In this document: positions 24,501 to 34,140 of the stretch, piece after piece
Layout of the letters: each line of letters starts with the position of its first letter
How positions within the stretch are numbered: position 1 is the stretch's first letter
Assembly: GCA_025766275.1 (NCBI GenBank)
Contig: JAFKAC010000008.1
Location: 2,108,001-2,172,000 of the forward strand
Origin: Lactarius indigo
Lineage: Eukaryota; Basidiomycota; Agaricomycetes; Russulales; Russulaceae
DNA length: 64,000 bases
Direction of reading: 5' to 3'
The notes under the pieces: model-generated
What the model was told of the DNA's origin: nothing
Databases searched by the model: none
What the model saw: the letters and a program-made list of their open reading frames with translations, nothing else
Position numbers and translations under genes: made by a program

Positions 24501-25739
24501 GATGTCGGTTTGGTTTGTGAGAACGGTGCCGTCGGGATGTCGTAGGGCTGGGATACCGGCGAGTCTGCGGCCGTGTCTCCACGAGGCGAGATCCCATATG
24601 TTACCCTTTTTGATTTGATCGTCGTAGTAGTCCCGTTTGGCTTGTCGTGTGGTGCGTTTAAGGTGTTTTTGTGCCTCGCGGCGTTGGTCGCTGTCCCCTT
24701 GCGTGTGTAGTCGGAGTCGAGTTACCGCCTCCCGGCAAGCATCGTTCCACCATGGGTTATTGCGTTCTTTTGCGGGGGCTTTGGTACCGAAGTGTGAGTG
24801 TGAAGCCCTGGCGATGGCCTCCTGTAATGACTCGGCGGCCAGGTCGATGTGGGCGGTAGACACCATGGGGGTGAGGGGTGGTAGATGCGCTTCGATGTCG
24901 GCCCTCCATGCCTTGAGTACATCCTCGTCCCATGTGACCGAGAAGGAAGTGATTTTGTGTTGCTTGGGTCCGCGGTGTGTACCTGCGATTGACCAAACTG
25001 AGCGGATGCCTGCATGGTCAGATGCGATCGACGCCTCCCAGTCAATGACTGGGGGAGAAAGGTCCTCCGATGCAGAGGCAGCGAGGTTGTGCCAGACAAG
25101 GTCCAGCACGCTGTCGCGCTCATTCTCGGTGCCTCTCCTCGTGATAGCTCCGGGCTTGGAAGCCAGATCGAGGGTTTGGGTCGCAGCCCATGCCTCCAGA
25201 TCGGTGTGTTGAGGTGAAAAGGATGACCAATCCCTCGGAGACCATCGAGGGGAATGAATGTTGAAGTCACCGACTAATATGGTCGGGACCGTAGGGTCTA
25301 GGTCAAGAGTCAGTAGTGAGCGGAGAGCTGTGGGGTCAGCAACGTCGTTGTAGAAGTTAATGATACGTATGGTACGTGTGTGTAGGCGAGCGTCGACAAT
25401 AAGTAGGGAAGGGTGGGAAGCTAGGTCCAGACGTGGGATAATATGTACAGGGTGTAATCGTCTTTTGGATGCTAAACGGCTATATTTACGTGCGTATATC
25501 ATAACTTTGGCTCGTGTGTTGGTAGTGAAATGGGGATAGAAGAGGGACCAGCTCCGGTGGTTCGCCCCACCGAGAACTTCAATTCCCTGTCTTGCGCCAT
25601 CCGCTCGCGCGGTCCCCACGGTGCCAAACCATGGTTCTTGGACGCAGATAATGTCGTCGTCTTCGTTGGTAGATAAGAGGGCGTGCATCGCGTCGTTACG
25701 TCGGCGCATGTTGACTGAGAGTATGGTTGTATTATGCAT
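21552..25739 (-). CDS. LINE ORF2: APE endonuclease / reverse transcriptase / RNase H-like polyprotein
   Basis: Enzyme protein of the retrotransposon, 1395 residues from the ATG at 25739; the open frame extends upstream to 25841. I prefer the 25739 ATG because it overlaps the ORF1 stop (ATGCATAA), an arrangement suited to termination-reinitiation. APE-type endonuclease: QEPW near residues 34-37, GDFN near 157, SDH near 240. Reverse transcriptase: LLFDIKGFFD near 598, GTPQGSPISP near 658 and YVDDG near 690 (the catalytic Asp pair is present; the more usual form is YADD). A region near 1040-1150 resembles RNase H (FSNDEAAL, AADQQAR), but the first catalytic Asp (TDGS-like) is not evident. A C-terminal CCHC, CPCGFPDKSYYHLVYDC, lies near 1275. 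No stop or frameshift interrupts it. Confidence 0.93.
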   Translation of the reverse strand: MHNTTILSVNMRRRNDAMHALLSTNEDDDIICVQEPWFGTVGTARADGARQGIEVLGGANHRSWSLFYPHFTTNTRAKVMIYARKYSRLASKRRLHPVHIIPRLDLASHPSLLIVDARLHTRTIRIINFYNDVADPTALRSLLTLDLDPTVPTILVGDFNIHSPRWSPRDWSSFSPQHTDLEAWAATQTLDLASKPGAITRRGTENERDSVLDLVWHNLAASASEDLSPPVIDWEASIASDHAGIRSVWSIAGTHRGPKQHKITSFSVTWDEDVLKAWRADIEAHLPPLTPMVSTAHIDLAAESLQEAIARASHSHFGTKAPAKERNNPWWNDACREAVTRLRLHTQGDSDQRREAQKHLKRTTRQAKRDYYDDQIKKGNIWDLASWRHGRRLAGIPALRHPDGTVLTNQTDISHTLAGKFFVQQSALGVIDVVQPDDPPPLPTRPFPPIVAKEVDPLLASCSNASAPGESGVSWTILKLCWDSIEKHALHIFNACIQLGHHPALWRKAIVVVIPKPGKDDYLAPKAYRPISLIECLSKLLEKVIAKRLLYDADRYHLLPTNQYGTRAFSSTLDAGLALTHDVQCAFRVKRKCAALLFDIKGFFDHVHRDRLVHTLRILGFSESIAAWVRVFLTDQKVALSFNAALADLQDQPVGTPQGSPISPILSAIYTSSLLKLAPPSTNTTLGMYVDDGIIFSHGNTWEEVDTGLRERYRQCEDWLRRSNLVCEPDKTELIYFTPPYTRKNSRSPPPTLLYLPDPTTHSYYQVKASVTIRYLGFFINQRLDWDPHVTTMCNRARASLKALQLLGNSQRGISTANWRLLFNAVCMPVLSYGCQLWMTSRKKKSLLNKIQVVMNEGVRIISRSFQTAPRAPLHEFLRILPARHYMEKLTATSAIRLFRVPRTSQIVARLGADWDPPVQNGPHSSNGGVVCNSALYVRSGRRTTQNQRPTALEALGARVDPLLTARVDITAVAPWEVHNWEAHVSCEGKTHPHRRNALLNNLYTSRAEASTVLIRVAGTVSNRNRPDNLNVGGAAISVWQGEAEPCVRTWTLGSGVETHDVHLFGISKAAEFISAELSRAPPLHIYIFSNDEAALRGITHTRSLTHQSDVLRFHHALTSFYSTHRDTRIHLVWASSHKKRAADQQARQAALEACTQAPAATLHKIQSPAHVKKMCRAKAFQAWGTEWIRMITDTPQHKLPNAYGHSIHYHKPPDGRNHPLWLAAIPPKKPEPSYTPITRRTHTTAFQLATLHSFTSDYTNRHRPDLPPEVATCPCGFPDKSYYHLVYDCPRFKPQRALLYPHDVADNDPYDDSPYPLDPLTRIDPTDLFAGEPTTTVYTFLRFLQLTKLAAKPNLEAPVAVPSSQERRLTELQHYLANPALPNEDLLAYDLDPA

Positions 25740-28700
25740 AAAGAGGGGAACGGATGGTGTCGTTGATGATCGACCAGAGGTGCTCGCCCTGGGCGATATC
25801 TTTGAAAAGAGTGATTGGGTAGGAAGTGATAAGGAAGTCAATCGTGGCGTCAGTTAGGGGAGGAAGGGATGTATCAAGGGCGAAGTGGTAGTCATAGTTG
25901 CTCTGGGTGACCCGGCGCATCATGAGACGGTCAGTGTCGGCGAGGGGTGGGATTGCAGGGGTGTCTTCTTCCCCGGGGGCTGCGAAGTGTTGTCCGTCTT
26001 CAAGGATACTGAGCGTGAAGGTGTAGGGGGAGACGCGTCCCCACCGTTCCCTGAAATCCTCTAGCGCACGTCGGGCTGCAGCCATAGAGCGTTTTTCGGT
26101 GAGGGTGCGTTCCGTGTGGTGAGATGTGATGGGGAGTCCATGCTTGACGGCGAAGCAGAAGGCTGGGGATTCAAGAAGGGTGGTGGTAGGGTCCTCGTCT
26201 GGGACGAGGTGCCAGTCCTCCGCTAGGAGGCGGCGATTGGTGTCGCAGTCGGGTTGGTTGGCCGGGCATATACGCTCGATGCAGGCTAGAGACTGTTCAA
26301 GGTCCGCACCATGCTTCACATGAATGACGCGAACATCCTCGGCGGACGGGAGGGGAACTTTGGGGCGTTGTGAACGTGGGGCCGAGATGGCTGAGACAGG
26401 AGGTTGATCAGCGTTGAACTGCGCAGCCGCGGTGTGGGGTGCGGGTGGTGCCGATGTGGAGGTGAGTGGGCGGGCAGCGACTTTCGATCGTTTGCGCTGA
26501 CTTCCGGTTTGTCCACGTCCATGCCGGCGCACTGTAGTGAAACCGTCATTCGCATCTGCAGTCGCGGGGACGGCCTCCCTTTGTGTAGGGACTAGTCCTT
26601 CCGCCGGGGATGTGTTGACGGTCGTGGCTTTGCCCTTGGCAGAGGGTTTGGCTGAAGAGGTTGCACCAGGAATAGACGGATCGGGCTTGGGTGCTAGAGG
26701 AGGGGGGGCGAACCCCTTCTTCATAGGGCACCAAGGCGACCGAGTCGCGTGGTTTCCTTTGCAGTTCAGACATGGGAATGTACATTTACAAATCCCAACG
26801 ACTTCGTGCGGGTGGGGGCAATGAGTCGCGTGATCTTCAACATGGTGTGATCCACCACATTTCACACAGCGAACGGAGTTGGGGGGGAGAGGGCAGGCTG
26901 GGGAGTCCGTGGAGTGGCCAATGGCATGGCATCGTCTGCACATGCTGATGGTCGGGGCATCTCCAGTGATAAAAAGTTTGACCTCGGAGTTGAACATATA
27001 CATCGGGTTGGCCTTGGCCGCGTTGGAGACTTGGCCATTGTGATCGGCGTAGGTGAATGAGACCGTGGAAGATTCTTGTTCCGCTACGCGGTGTATGGAT
27101 CCCTGCCAGTGGGGGGCTACGCAGAAGATTGCATGCTTGAAAGGGACATTGCGGATAAGTTCTAACCGGAGTTGTTCATTGGAATAGATAGTGTGGTCAG
27201 GTCCCCGTGTGGAGACGCCGCGCAGTTGGGTGTATGTCCATCCGTCGTTGGGTACCACGTATCCGGTCATGAGGGGGTTGACAAGGATATTCCAGAAGGG
27301 GTAGATGTTCGCAAAAGGGATGTTAGCCCCTTGGAAAGTGTAAATGAAGTTGTGGGCTGAGGCGTTAGTCGACCATCTGCCCGACAGGAGGATAAGCGAG
27401 CCGCCAGAGACTCGTTCGATCTCTGTCCTAGCTTCGGCTACAAAGGTTGAGGGAGCGCGTTTGAAGAGGTGTAGTTCCACCTGTGGGTCTTCGACGCCAT
27501 GTTTCCTGATGACGGTGATTTCTGTGGTCGTCGAGGTTGATCGGCGGGCGGCAGTCTCGGGTCGAGACTTCCCTGTTGGGGTACGACCAGTGCCCTGTGT
27601 TGTTGCGCGGCTTTGTGAGGCGTTCTTGGATTGTTGTTGAACGGCCTGCTGAGTGACGACGCCTGCCCAAGATGTGGGCATAATGGCGGACGCGGTAGGT
27701 TTGCCCCGAGAATTGGTGGTAAGGGGAACATGCCTGTCCGGCGGGGGTTGGAAGGATTCGCGTACGACAACAGGTGGTGCCTGGGGGTCAGCCTGCGCTG
27801 CTGGGGTGGATAGTTCGATAATTGGCTCCGATCCAGGGTCATCAACTCGGGCAAAGCACAGAGTCTCATCCATTGGATGGGAGCCAGAAGCCACTGTGTT
27901 GGGCAAAGAAGGGGCTGCCACCGCCTCCTTTGCTTTAGCAGGTTGCTTCTGTGGTTTGGTGCGAGGGTCGCAGGAAGCGAAGAGGGATTCGATGCGCTTG
28001 TTCTGCACATCAAGTCCGTTCTCCAACTTCGCCTCGAGACGCGCGATGGTCACGTTGAAAGCCGCGATCAGGGAGGCGAGGTCACCCATGGCAGCCGGGG
28101 GTGGCGCGGGGTTCACTGCAAGCTTCTCGTTCGGCGGCGTCAACGGAACTGGGATAGGAGCTGCCAGGGGCAGTGGAGCGCTGGGGTTGTGCTCCGGGAC
28201 AGGTGATGGAAGGGGAGCGGCAGCCGGCTGTCGCGGTGGCGCGTGCTCGGAGGCCTCTAGCCCCGGGTTATTACGGGTGGCAATTTCTGCGGCGTTCTCG
28301 AGTGCATAGGCAAAGTCCTCCTCCATGGGTGTGGGAGGGGGGAGGGGAACGTCAAGACGCGTGGGCGGGGACATGGGGGTCATCGTGATCGGGTCTGCTG
28401 GGTATAAGGCCAGTGGTGCGAGAAGTGGAGCATCCTCGTCCGTGCGGAATCGCTTCACCCATACAGGGGTTGGTGTGACGTTGGGGTCGTGTGGTAGTGA
28501 GGAGGTGTGGAGTTGGGGTGGTGTGTGAGGTTCCGACTGTGCGGGTGTCGGGGCCCGTGACGGTGGGGAGCTGGAGAGCTCGTATCCGTCAACGACGAGA
28601 GGACCGAGGGCGTATTTCTTGAACGCCTCTAGCTCTCTGGCTTTAGCAGCCTCGTCTATCGGAGTGAGGGCAAAGCCCAGTCTGTTAGCCTCTTTACGGA

Positions 28701-30588
28701 GAAAAGATAATTCGCGCGCATTGCGATAGTGAGTCTTCCAGTACTTTACCGATGTGCGTACTGTATCCTTGTGCGTTTCAATGTCAGCTATCGCCTGTTC
28801 CCGGATAGCGGTCCATTCATCCCGGGCGCTGCGTTCCAACTGTTCTCTAATGAGTTCTTTCTCTCCTTGTAAGGAGGTTGCCAGGTTGTCTTTGTACTCG
28901 CGCAGCACATCCTCAGCCAAACGGCGGCGGTAATCTTGGTTCAAGAAGGCGGAGGTGGGATCCTCCATGATGCCTTTACGGATATCTTCATCGATGTTTG
29001 CTTTGTATTCGGCAACGCGTTGTTGTACTTCCGCGCGTATAGCCGGTTCCGCGTCGTGGACTACCTGTGAAACAGTGGGTGGGATCGGATCAGCCTTCGC
29101 TTTGCCCTTAAGGCGTGCAACATCCCCAAGTCTGGGGTTCAGGGCGTCCATGGCTGAGTGCATCGCATCAACAAACTCGCGGCAATAGACCTCACGCCAT
29201 TCCTCCAGATTGGTGAGTGCTTCCTGGTTCAGGTTCGCGAAGATCTTGGCCTTTACGGCGTCTTTGATCTGCTCCATCGCGGTCATGTCAAGTCGGATTC
29301 GTTCGCGGTATTCCGCGAGGAACTCCTCCTTACACTGATTACGAAGGCGGGCCTCCTCCTGCTCCGTCAGAGCAGTGGGTTTGGAGGCCGCGGATCGTTT
29401 TTCAGGATGGGGGAGTTTGTCATAGACGAGGTTAGTAACATGGTCGAAATAGGAGTTGGGCATTGCGCTATCAGGGTGATTACCTGCCGTGCCGAAAAGA
29501 CCGGCTATTTGGTTCGCCATTAGAATGACAGCCCCGCCCTCATTGACAGGGCGAAGCAAATCCTGGTGTATGGGAAATGCGTCCGAGTTGTTATTGAGAG
29601 GTAGGGTCTTGTTCTTCAGGGGTGCGGGAGAGCGGAGAGCGCCCCGTATGATGGCACTCAGGACGCCCATAGTGAGGCGCATCCACGAGTGAGGGGTCAG
29701 GATCTTGGTAATTAATTCGCCGTCGCGTTTAGCGGCACCAGCGTCTAGTGCCGTCAGCACCAGAGTCGCGGCCGCATGGAAGGTCTCAGTAGCGACAGGC
29801 ATGTCAGGGTCTTTGCGGAAAGGCAGGGGGTTAGTAATACGGTATCCGCCCCAGCCGAGGGCTGCTTGGCCGACTGCCTGCATGAGTTCCTCGGTCAGGA
29901 GGTCGGTAACCGAGTCAAGCTCCTTGGTCTCGGCCTTGGACAGGTGCAGGCTTTCGTTATCGATGTCTGGGACGTCAGTGTCAAAGGGGCGAGGAAGGAA
30001 ACCTGCCCTGATGGCGTCATTAACTGTGGAAAATGCGATCGGGGCATTCTGGCCCGACATGCGTGAGACAACACGATCCAAAGAGCCTGTATCAGAAACA
30101 GTCTCTTCGGTAACGTGGGTCCATGCGGAGGCAGTGGACGCGGCCCTAGAGCGGGCACGAGGTGTGGTATTTCCACCAGGTGTTCTGCCGCGTACGACGA
30201 TTGTTTCAGGTTCAGCTGGTAGGTTCGTGTTAGTAATTTCTGGGACGGCATCCCAGAGGGCTTGTGAGTCGATGGCAGGGACTGTGGGTTCTTCGGATTC
30301 AGGGGAGCCCATGTTGGAGTCCTGCGGGGATCGCCCGGCCGCAGGAGAGGGGGAAGAGGAGGGTATTACAATGGGGGCGAGGGGGTCCCAGTGGGCGTTC
30401 CCGTCGTCCCTTCGACGGGGTTGCCCATGACCGTCAGCGACGATGGGACCCAGGGTGGCAGCGTTGTACGTCCCCGAATTATTCAAGGGACCTGTGGATG
30501 GGGAAGCGAGGGGCAATGGGAGTGCAGTGAGTTTGGTGGGGGAGGAGTAGTCGTGATGCGGAAGAGGGAAGTTGGCGTCGGACGCCAT
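25732..30588 (-). CDS. LINE ORF1: large nucleic-acid-binding protein with three zinc knuckles
   Basis: The 1618-residue ORF1 product, presumed RNA-binding chaperone of the element. It is much larger than the few-hundred-residue ORF1 usual in this group. The N-terminal 220 residues are low-complexity and Pro/Ser/Thr-rich. About 230-380 is a folded-looking region. About 400-660 is charged and Glu/Lys/Arg-rich with likely coiled coil. About 680-900 is Pro-rich. About 1025-1210 looks like an RNA-recognition-type fold. It is followed by zinc knuckles near 1218 (CRRCHAIGHSTDSPAC), 1243 (CVKCGGSHHVEDHATHC) and 1276 (CLNCKGNHATRSPWC). The C-terminal 200 residues match nothing I recognise. It ends LYA with TAA at 25734-25732, overlapping the ORF2 start. 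No internal stop. Confidence 0.9.
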   Translation of the reverse strand: MASDANFPLPHHDYSSPTKLTALPLPLASPSTGPLNNSGTYNAATLGPIVADGHGQPRRRDDGNAHWDPLAPIVIPSSSPSPAAGRSPQDSNMGSPESEEPTVPAIDSQALWDAVPEITNTNLPAEPETIVVRGRTPGGNTTPRARSRAASTASAWTHVTEETVSDTGSLDRVVSRMSGQNAPIAFSTVNDAIRAGFLPRPFDTDVPDIDNESLHLSKAETKELDSVTDLLTEELMQAVGQAALGWGGYRITNPLPFRKDPDMPVATETFHAAATLVLTALDAGAAKRDGELITKILTPHSWMRLTMGVLSAIIRGALRSPAPLKNKTLPLNNNSDAFPIHQDLLRPVNEGGAVILMANQIAGLFGTAGNHPDSAMPNSYFDHVTNLVYDKLPHPEKRSAASKPTALTEQEEARLRNQCKEEFLAEYRERIRLDMTAMEQIKDAVKAKIFANLNQEALTNLEEWREVYCREFVDAMHSAMDALNPRLGDVARLKGKAKADPIPPTVSQVVHDAEPAIRAEVQQRVAEYKANIDEDIRKGIMEDPTSAFLNQDYRRRLAEDVLREYKDNLATSLQGEKELIREQLERSARDEWTAIREQAIADIETHKDTVRTSVKYWKTHYRNARELSFLRKEANRLGFALTPIDEAAKARELEAFKKYALGPLVVDGYELSSSPPSRAPTPAQSEPHTPPQLHTSSLPHDPNVTPTPVWVKRFRTDEDAPLLAPLALYPADPITMTPMSPPTRLDVPLPPPTPMEEDFAYALENAAEIATRNNPGLEASEHAPPRQPAAAPLPSPVPEHNPSAPLPLAAPIPVPLTPPNEKLAVNPAPPPAAMGDLASLIAAFNVTIARLEAKLENGLDVQNKRIESLFASCDPRTKPQKQPAKAKEAVAAPSLPNTVASGSHPMDETLCFARVDDPGSEPIIELSTPAAQADPQAPPVVVRESFQPPPDRHVPLTTNSRGKPTASAIMPTSWAGVVTQQAVQQQSKNASQSRATTQGTGRTPTGKSRPETAARRSTSTTTEITVIRKHGVEDPQVELHLFKRAPSTFVAEARTEIERVSGGSLILLSGRWSTNASAHNFIYTFQGANIPFANIYPFWNILVNPLMTGYVVPNDGWTYTQLRGVSTRGPDHTIYSNEQLRLELIRNVPFKHAIFCVAPHWQGSIHRVAEQESSTVSFTYADHNGQVSNAAKANPMYMFNSEVKLFITGDAPTISMCRRCHAIGHSTDSPACPLPPNSVRCVKCGGSHHVEDHATHCPHPHEVVGICKCTFPCLNCKGNHATRSPWCPMKKGFAPPPLAPKPDPSIPGATSSAKPSAKGKATTVNTSPAEGLVPTQREAVPATADANDGFTTVRRHGRGQTGSQRKRSKVAARPLTSTSAPPAPHTAAAQFNADQPPVSAISAPRSQRPKVPLPSAEDVRVIHVKHGADLEQSLACIERICPANQPDCDTNRRLLAEDWHLVPDEDPTTTLLESPAFCFAVKHGLPITSHHTERTLTEKRSMAAARRALEDFRERWGRVSPYTFTLSILEDGQHFAAPGEEDTPAIPPLADTDRLMMRRVTQSNYDYHFALDTSLPPLTDATIDFLITSYPITLFKDIAQGEHLWSIINDTIRSPLYA

Positions 30589-30737
30589 AGTGCAATACTG
30601 AAGGAGGTCGCGAGCTAGGCCCAGGTGGTTTCCCCAACAGCGAGCAAGGGTATTCAGAGGTTGTATTCAGCAGCGAGTAGACTAGAACCAGCACTAGCTC
30701 TGAGGAGATGGTGGTGGTACGAGGAAGAGAAGGGATG

Positions 30738-30750
30738 AAGTGTGCTTTGT
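30738..30750. repeat. Right target-site duplication of the LINE
   Basis: AAGTGTGCTTTGT, identical to 21261-21273. The D module resumes immediately after it, marking the 5' end of the element at 30737. Confidence 0.88.
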
Positions 30751-31559
30751 TCATTGACTATATCGATGACTTGGGACAGCGATGGATCATGGCTGGCGGT
30801 CATGTACGATCAGTCATCCTTTCAATCATTCTTAAACATACCTTCTGGTGGGCCTGGATCACTCATACTCAGTATTATTACAATCGGCGTGCGCCATATC
30901 TCATATCGTACCACGTATATCTACTCTGTTCAGCACTCAGCTGGAAGACAAAATCAATCTTTAATTCCCCTTTCGGCCACTGGCGAGATATTCAACAGGA
31001 CGCTTAACGATAACGTTCAAGCGATCGCGTATTACTAGTAACAGACGGGGATGGCTCCGAATTGAAATCGTATCGAAGTAGCGGTACGGCTGCAATATCA
31101 GCCTTCCGAGTTGCGGTGCTTGACGTCATACTTTCTACATTTTTGAAAGCTAACGGTTTCATTTATTGGCTCATGCAGAGGTCAGCAAAGGCGGGTCTCA
31201 GTCGCCGTGTCTCTGCGCAGGTGGATCGCGATTATTCTTACACAGGAAACGTTACTAAATCGTACCCGCGCCAGTTACACGCACAAGCCGTGGATTCGGC
31301 GACCAAGATCGCACGTCGTCTATTCGTCATAATCTACCTGTTGACACGAATTATAACGTCCTCCACGAGCTCCATGCGTGCGACTCCCTGCGCAGCCAAG
31401 TCCTTGGCCGAGTCGACTTATGTTGTACCCACACGCAATCGGGTGGTGTTCATCGCTCGAGCTAGGCTAGTCTCGCGAATGCAGGGGTGAAGTAATAGTC
31501 CACTCACTAAAAACCCTCTAAAAGACATCGCAGCTGGTGAGTGCTGGCGTGGTTCCGTG
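30751..31559. repeat. Rest of module D, then module C, after the LINE
   Basis: About 30751-31080 completes the module D interrupted by the LINE: it has the gtcatgtacgatcagtca phrase near 30798 and the ctggcgagatattcaacagg phrase near 30981, as in the copies after array genes 1, 3 and 9. About 31080-31559 is module C (agtcgccgtgtctctgcgca near 31200, gctaggctagtctcgcgaat near 31461), matching 11.7-12.6 kb and 46.6-47.1 kb. Reading frames are short and unconserved, so no gene is called. Confidence 0.5.
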
Positions 31560-32405
31560 CACCTCGAATTTCTCGGAACTAGAATTCTGGGATTAACGAC
31601 GCCGGAATGTTGATGAGAGTAGTAGAGAAATACCGCGAGATTTCGAGTTTGGATTCAGCCGAGTTAATATGTTCGGTCCCCTCCAGAGTCGTCCCAATTG
31701 AGTCTGTAGTACAGCTTTGGGAGGAATCGATCCAACCTAGACGAGTAACAATATTCAATAAGAGTATATCCCTCCGAGTTATGCCCGAAGCACCCGAGTC
31801 GAGCGTTGGCCAAGAAAATATAAAGAAAGAACAAATAGAGAAGAGTCTGATGTTGAGCGCGCGGTTTTCCATATAGTCGATCAGACACCGGGAGGATTGG
31901 AGCCAGGCAAAGCGGGCCAATTTTCGAGCCTTGCCGGGTCACCAATCCGAACGAACATGCCGTGCGACGGTATCCTACCATCCAGAATGAACAGCTGGTG
32001 CGATTCCGGTGGTGAGACTTCGAGTTAGGTGGCGCCGTGACAGTGCAGACATTGTTTCTTAAACACGAGAACTCAGGGAAACTATTCCGCCGTCCAGGCG
32101 TTGCAGAGAGTACTCGACGTCGCCGTGACTCTCATGCTGAATGCCTGACATTGGAACAGCTGCACGTTTATCTGGTACCCCCACCATAGGCCCAGTCCAT
32201 GTTCGAAATATTCACAGCGGGCTGGGTGAGGCCGAGATGAACACTTTGATGCGCAGCTCCTCCGAGAGATTTTGGGCACCGGTCGGGTTTGAGTCAGAGT
32301 CCGAGACAAGTCAGTCGGGGACGAGTGTCGCCTCAGAGTGATACAGCCGCGCGATGGTCGTCGAGTTGAGAATGGAGATGCGCACGCCGACGGGTCGAGA
32401 AGGGT
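31560..32405 (-). pseudogene. Glyoxal oxidase fragment, C-terminal part (degenerate)
   Basis: On the - strand this matches the 3' end and 3' flank of the glyoxal oxidase gene at about 62180-63078. Shared phrases include the region of the GWHQLF copper-ligand motif (near 31993; the Trp codon is changed), the WAYGG region (near 32180) and the Tyr-His motif (near 32340). Small deletions and frameshifts break the frame, for example in the SSTHGNAMG region near 32085-32115. Homology stops at 32405 in mid-gene, where module S-type sequence begins. It is a decayed partial duplicate, not a functional enzyme gene. Confidence 0.8.
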
Positions 32406-34140
32406 GACCAGATAAACAACCTATGCAACTGAGTACCTGAGTACCCGCAGGAACACCGTCCTAGTTGGAATACAAGCCGTGACGCGTGGCCGCTGACGCC
32501 TCAAAAGACCCCTGCTGAACTCGACTCAAGGTTTATTTTCAAGATCATATTAGACGCCACTGGCACGTGGTGCTGTAAGTTTGACGCGTCACGCGCTTCG
32601 AGTTCCTTAATGAGGCCATGAGGGTCTCTCGAGTACATCAACTGTCTTCCACCTGCACCTCATCCAACGCGCCCGCCCCTCATAGCGCTGATCCAGGCTC
32701 AACGCTTGCCCCTTGAAGAAGGACTCGGGGTTGCAGGAACTTCAGATATCCCGCCATTCGCTCAAGTATCAGTCTCATGAGGTGTCGTGAATGTTGACCG
32801 CTCTCGACATCGTCCCTGCGTACGACCAAGCCCTCGCATATATTCGTTCAGACGCATCTGCAGTATAAGTGGGAGCGGATGCTCTTCGGCTAAGCGTGGT
32901 GTGTGAGTGATATACTGAGGGCAATGGGAGGCGTATGAAGTGGCTAGAACTGTGGAGGTTATACGGAGGTAAATCTACCAGAGGTGATAGGTCTGTTTTC
33001 CTGCTCAGCTTCATCTGGAACTTGACTAACGCGACTCTTGTCACAGTGGATATGAACGAACGTGTTTATCGTTATCTCGTTGGCGAAACGAAGGCGCTTT
33101 GGGCCTTCTCGTAGTTCACTTTGCCTTTCCATTCTCCAGTGCAATCCCTTTCTAGATGGACAATATACACGTTATTTCAGACATCATTTCTGTGTTCCAA
33201 CACACAGCTGACTTCTATGTGATCAAAGACTTCTCAAGAAGATTGCGCAACTCGAGGCCTACGTATTTTTTGTGAACGAGCGGGTATATGCGCGTGCCGA
33301 CAAGTCATTTACCTGTACTGACTTGATCACGTTTAGATGTGCCGCCTGCCTAAACTCTACGCGACATTATTCTACCCAGAGCCGAGATCCTATCCGTCGC
33401 ACATACGTCTTATGTACCCCCGCTCCTTGCGGGGGGGTGCAGTACCACCATCATGTCCTACTAAGACGTCCCCGCGCGTACCCGACTGCCAAGCTCTCGT
33501 TCTTGCCCAGCCCACCCGAACAAGATGGCTTCAATATATGAAAGTTTGTGCAGGAACATGTACTCGGGACTCATGGCGCCGGCGGATATATATGGAGGGT
33601 GATCTGAGATCTGGAGAGTTCGAGGATTCGGAGAGCGATCATCAGTGAGTCCTTACACCTATTCAAGGTGTATTCGCAAGCGTATTTATTGGGCAGAAAA
33701 ACCTGAGCTGCGGTGTGGATATGTGCCCGAGCCAGACTTGGGTGCAGCTTTAAGGATGTGAAACGGCACAGTTGTAATGTATGTCTTGGCGTGGGAAGAT
33801 ATTTCTTACCCGTCATGGTTTCCCTCGTGGACGTGGCTCTGAATCTGATCAGGCTGTGCTAGACAGACTCCATGCCGTTGTCACGCACAAATTTCCACAT
33901 GGCCAACATGATCCCCAGTGCCAGCGAAGCTATTTCGGAAGCACCATAGGCCGTGAGGCATTCCCACGCGTACGCTCCTGATAGGACCATTCCATCACCG
34001 CTTCTCTATTTGTGAAGGCACCATGACAATGGCCTCCATTAACAGCGCTGCGGGTTGGGTAATCGACCGCTCCCATCGGCCGCCTCTTCTCCTTCTCCGT
34101 TGTTGTTGATTCTTATTTTCTCTCTCGACTTTCATTTGCT
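32406..34140. repeat. Junction, module S and leader L before copy 6
   Basis: About 32406-32570 contains gagtacccgcaggaacaccg, shared with the 57.95 kb region that also follows a glyoxal oxidase fragment. About 32570-33790 is module S with the cgcttcgagttccttaatgagg phrase near 32598, the VGETKALWAFS phrase near 33080-33112 and the gtgaaacggcac end near 33758. About 33790-34140 is leader L, with the gaaggcaccatgacaatggcc phrase near 34014 and a pyrimidine-rich tract up to the ATG. No intact gene apart from the array. Confidence 0.5.

Larger units (their letters stand above)
21274..30737 (-). mobile_element. Full-length non-LTR retrotransposon (LINE, Tad1/I-like), both ORFs open
   Basis: A complete LINE of about 9.46 kb on the - strand: 5' UTR of about 150 nt (30589-30737), ORF1 (30588-25732), ORF2 (25739-21552), a 3' UTR of about 250 nt and a 32-nt A tail. 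It is flanked by a 12-13 bp target-site duplication (21261-21273 and 30738-30750). It sits in module D downstream of array copy 5. The uninterrupted D module after copy 9 (about 46255-46300) shows the paralogous empty site. The layout (ORF1 with zinc knuckles; ORF2 with APE-type endonuclease, reverse transcriptase, RNase H-like region and a C-terminal CCHC) fits the Tad1/I group of fungal LINEs. Intact frames, the clean tail and the matching duplications suggest recent, perhaps current, activity. Confidence 0.92.

Noticed and set aside
25740..25841. Upstream extension of LINE ORF2 by 34 codons
   Set aside because: The frame is open, but it lies wholly inside the ORF1 coding region and the ATG at the ORF1 stop is the better start for reinitiation.
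21702..30430. Several + strand frames of 100-240 codons inside the LINE
   Set aside because: GC-rich shadows of ORF1 and ORF2, with no start context or domains of their own.
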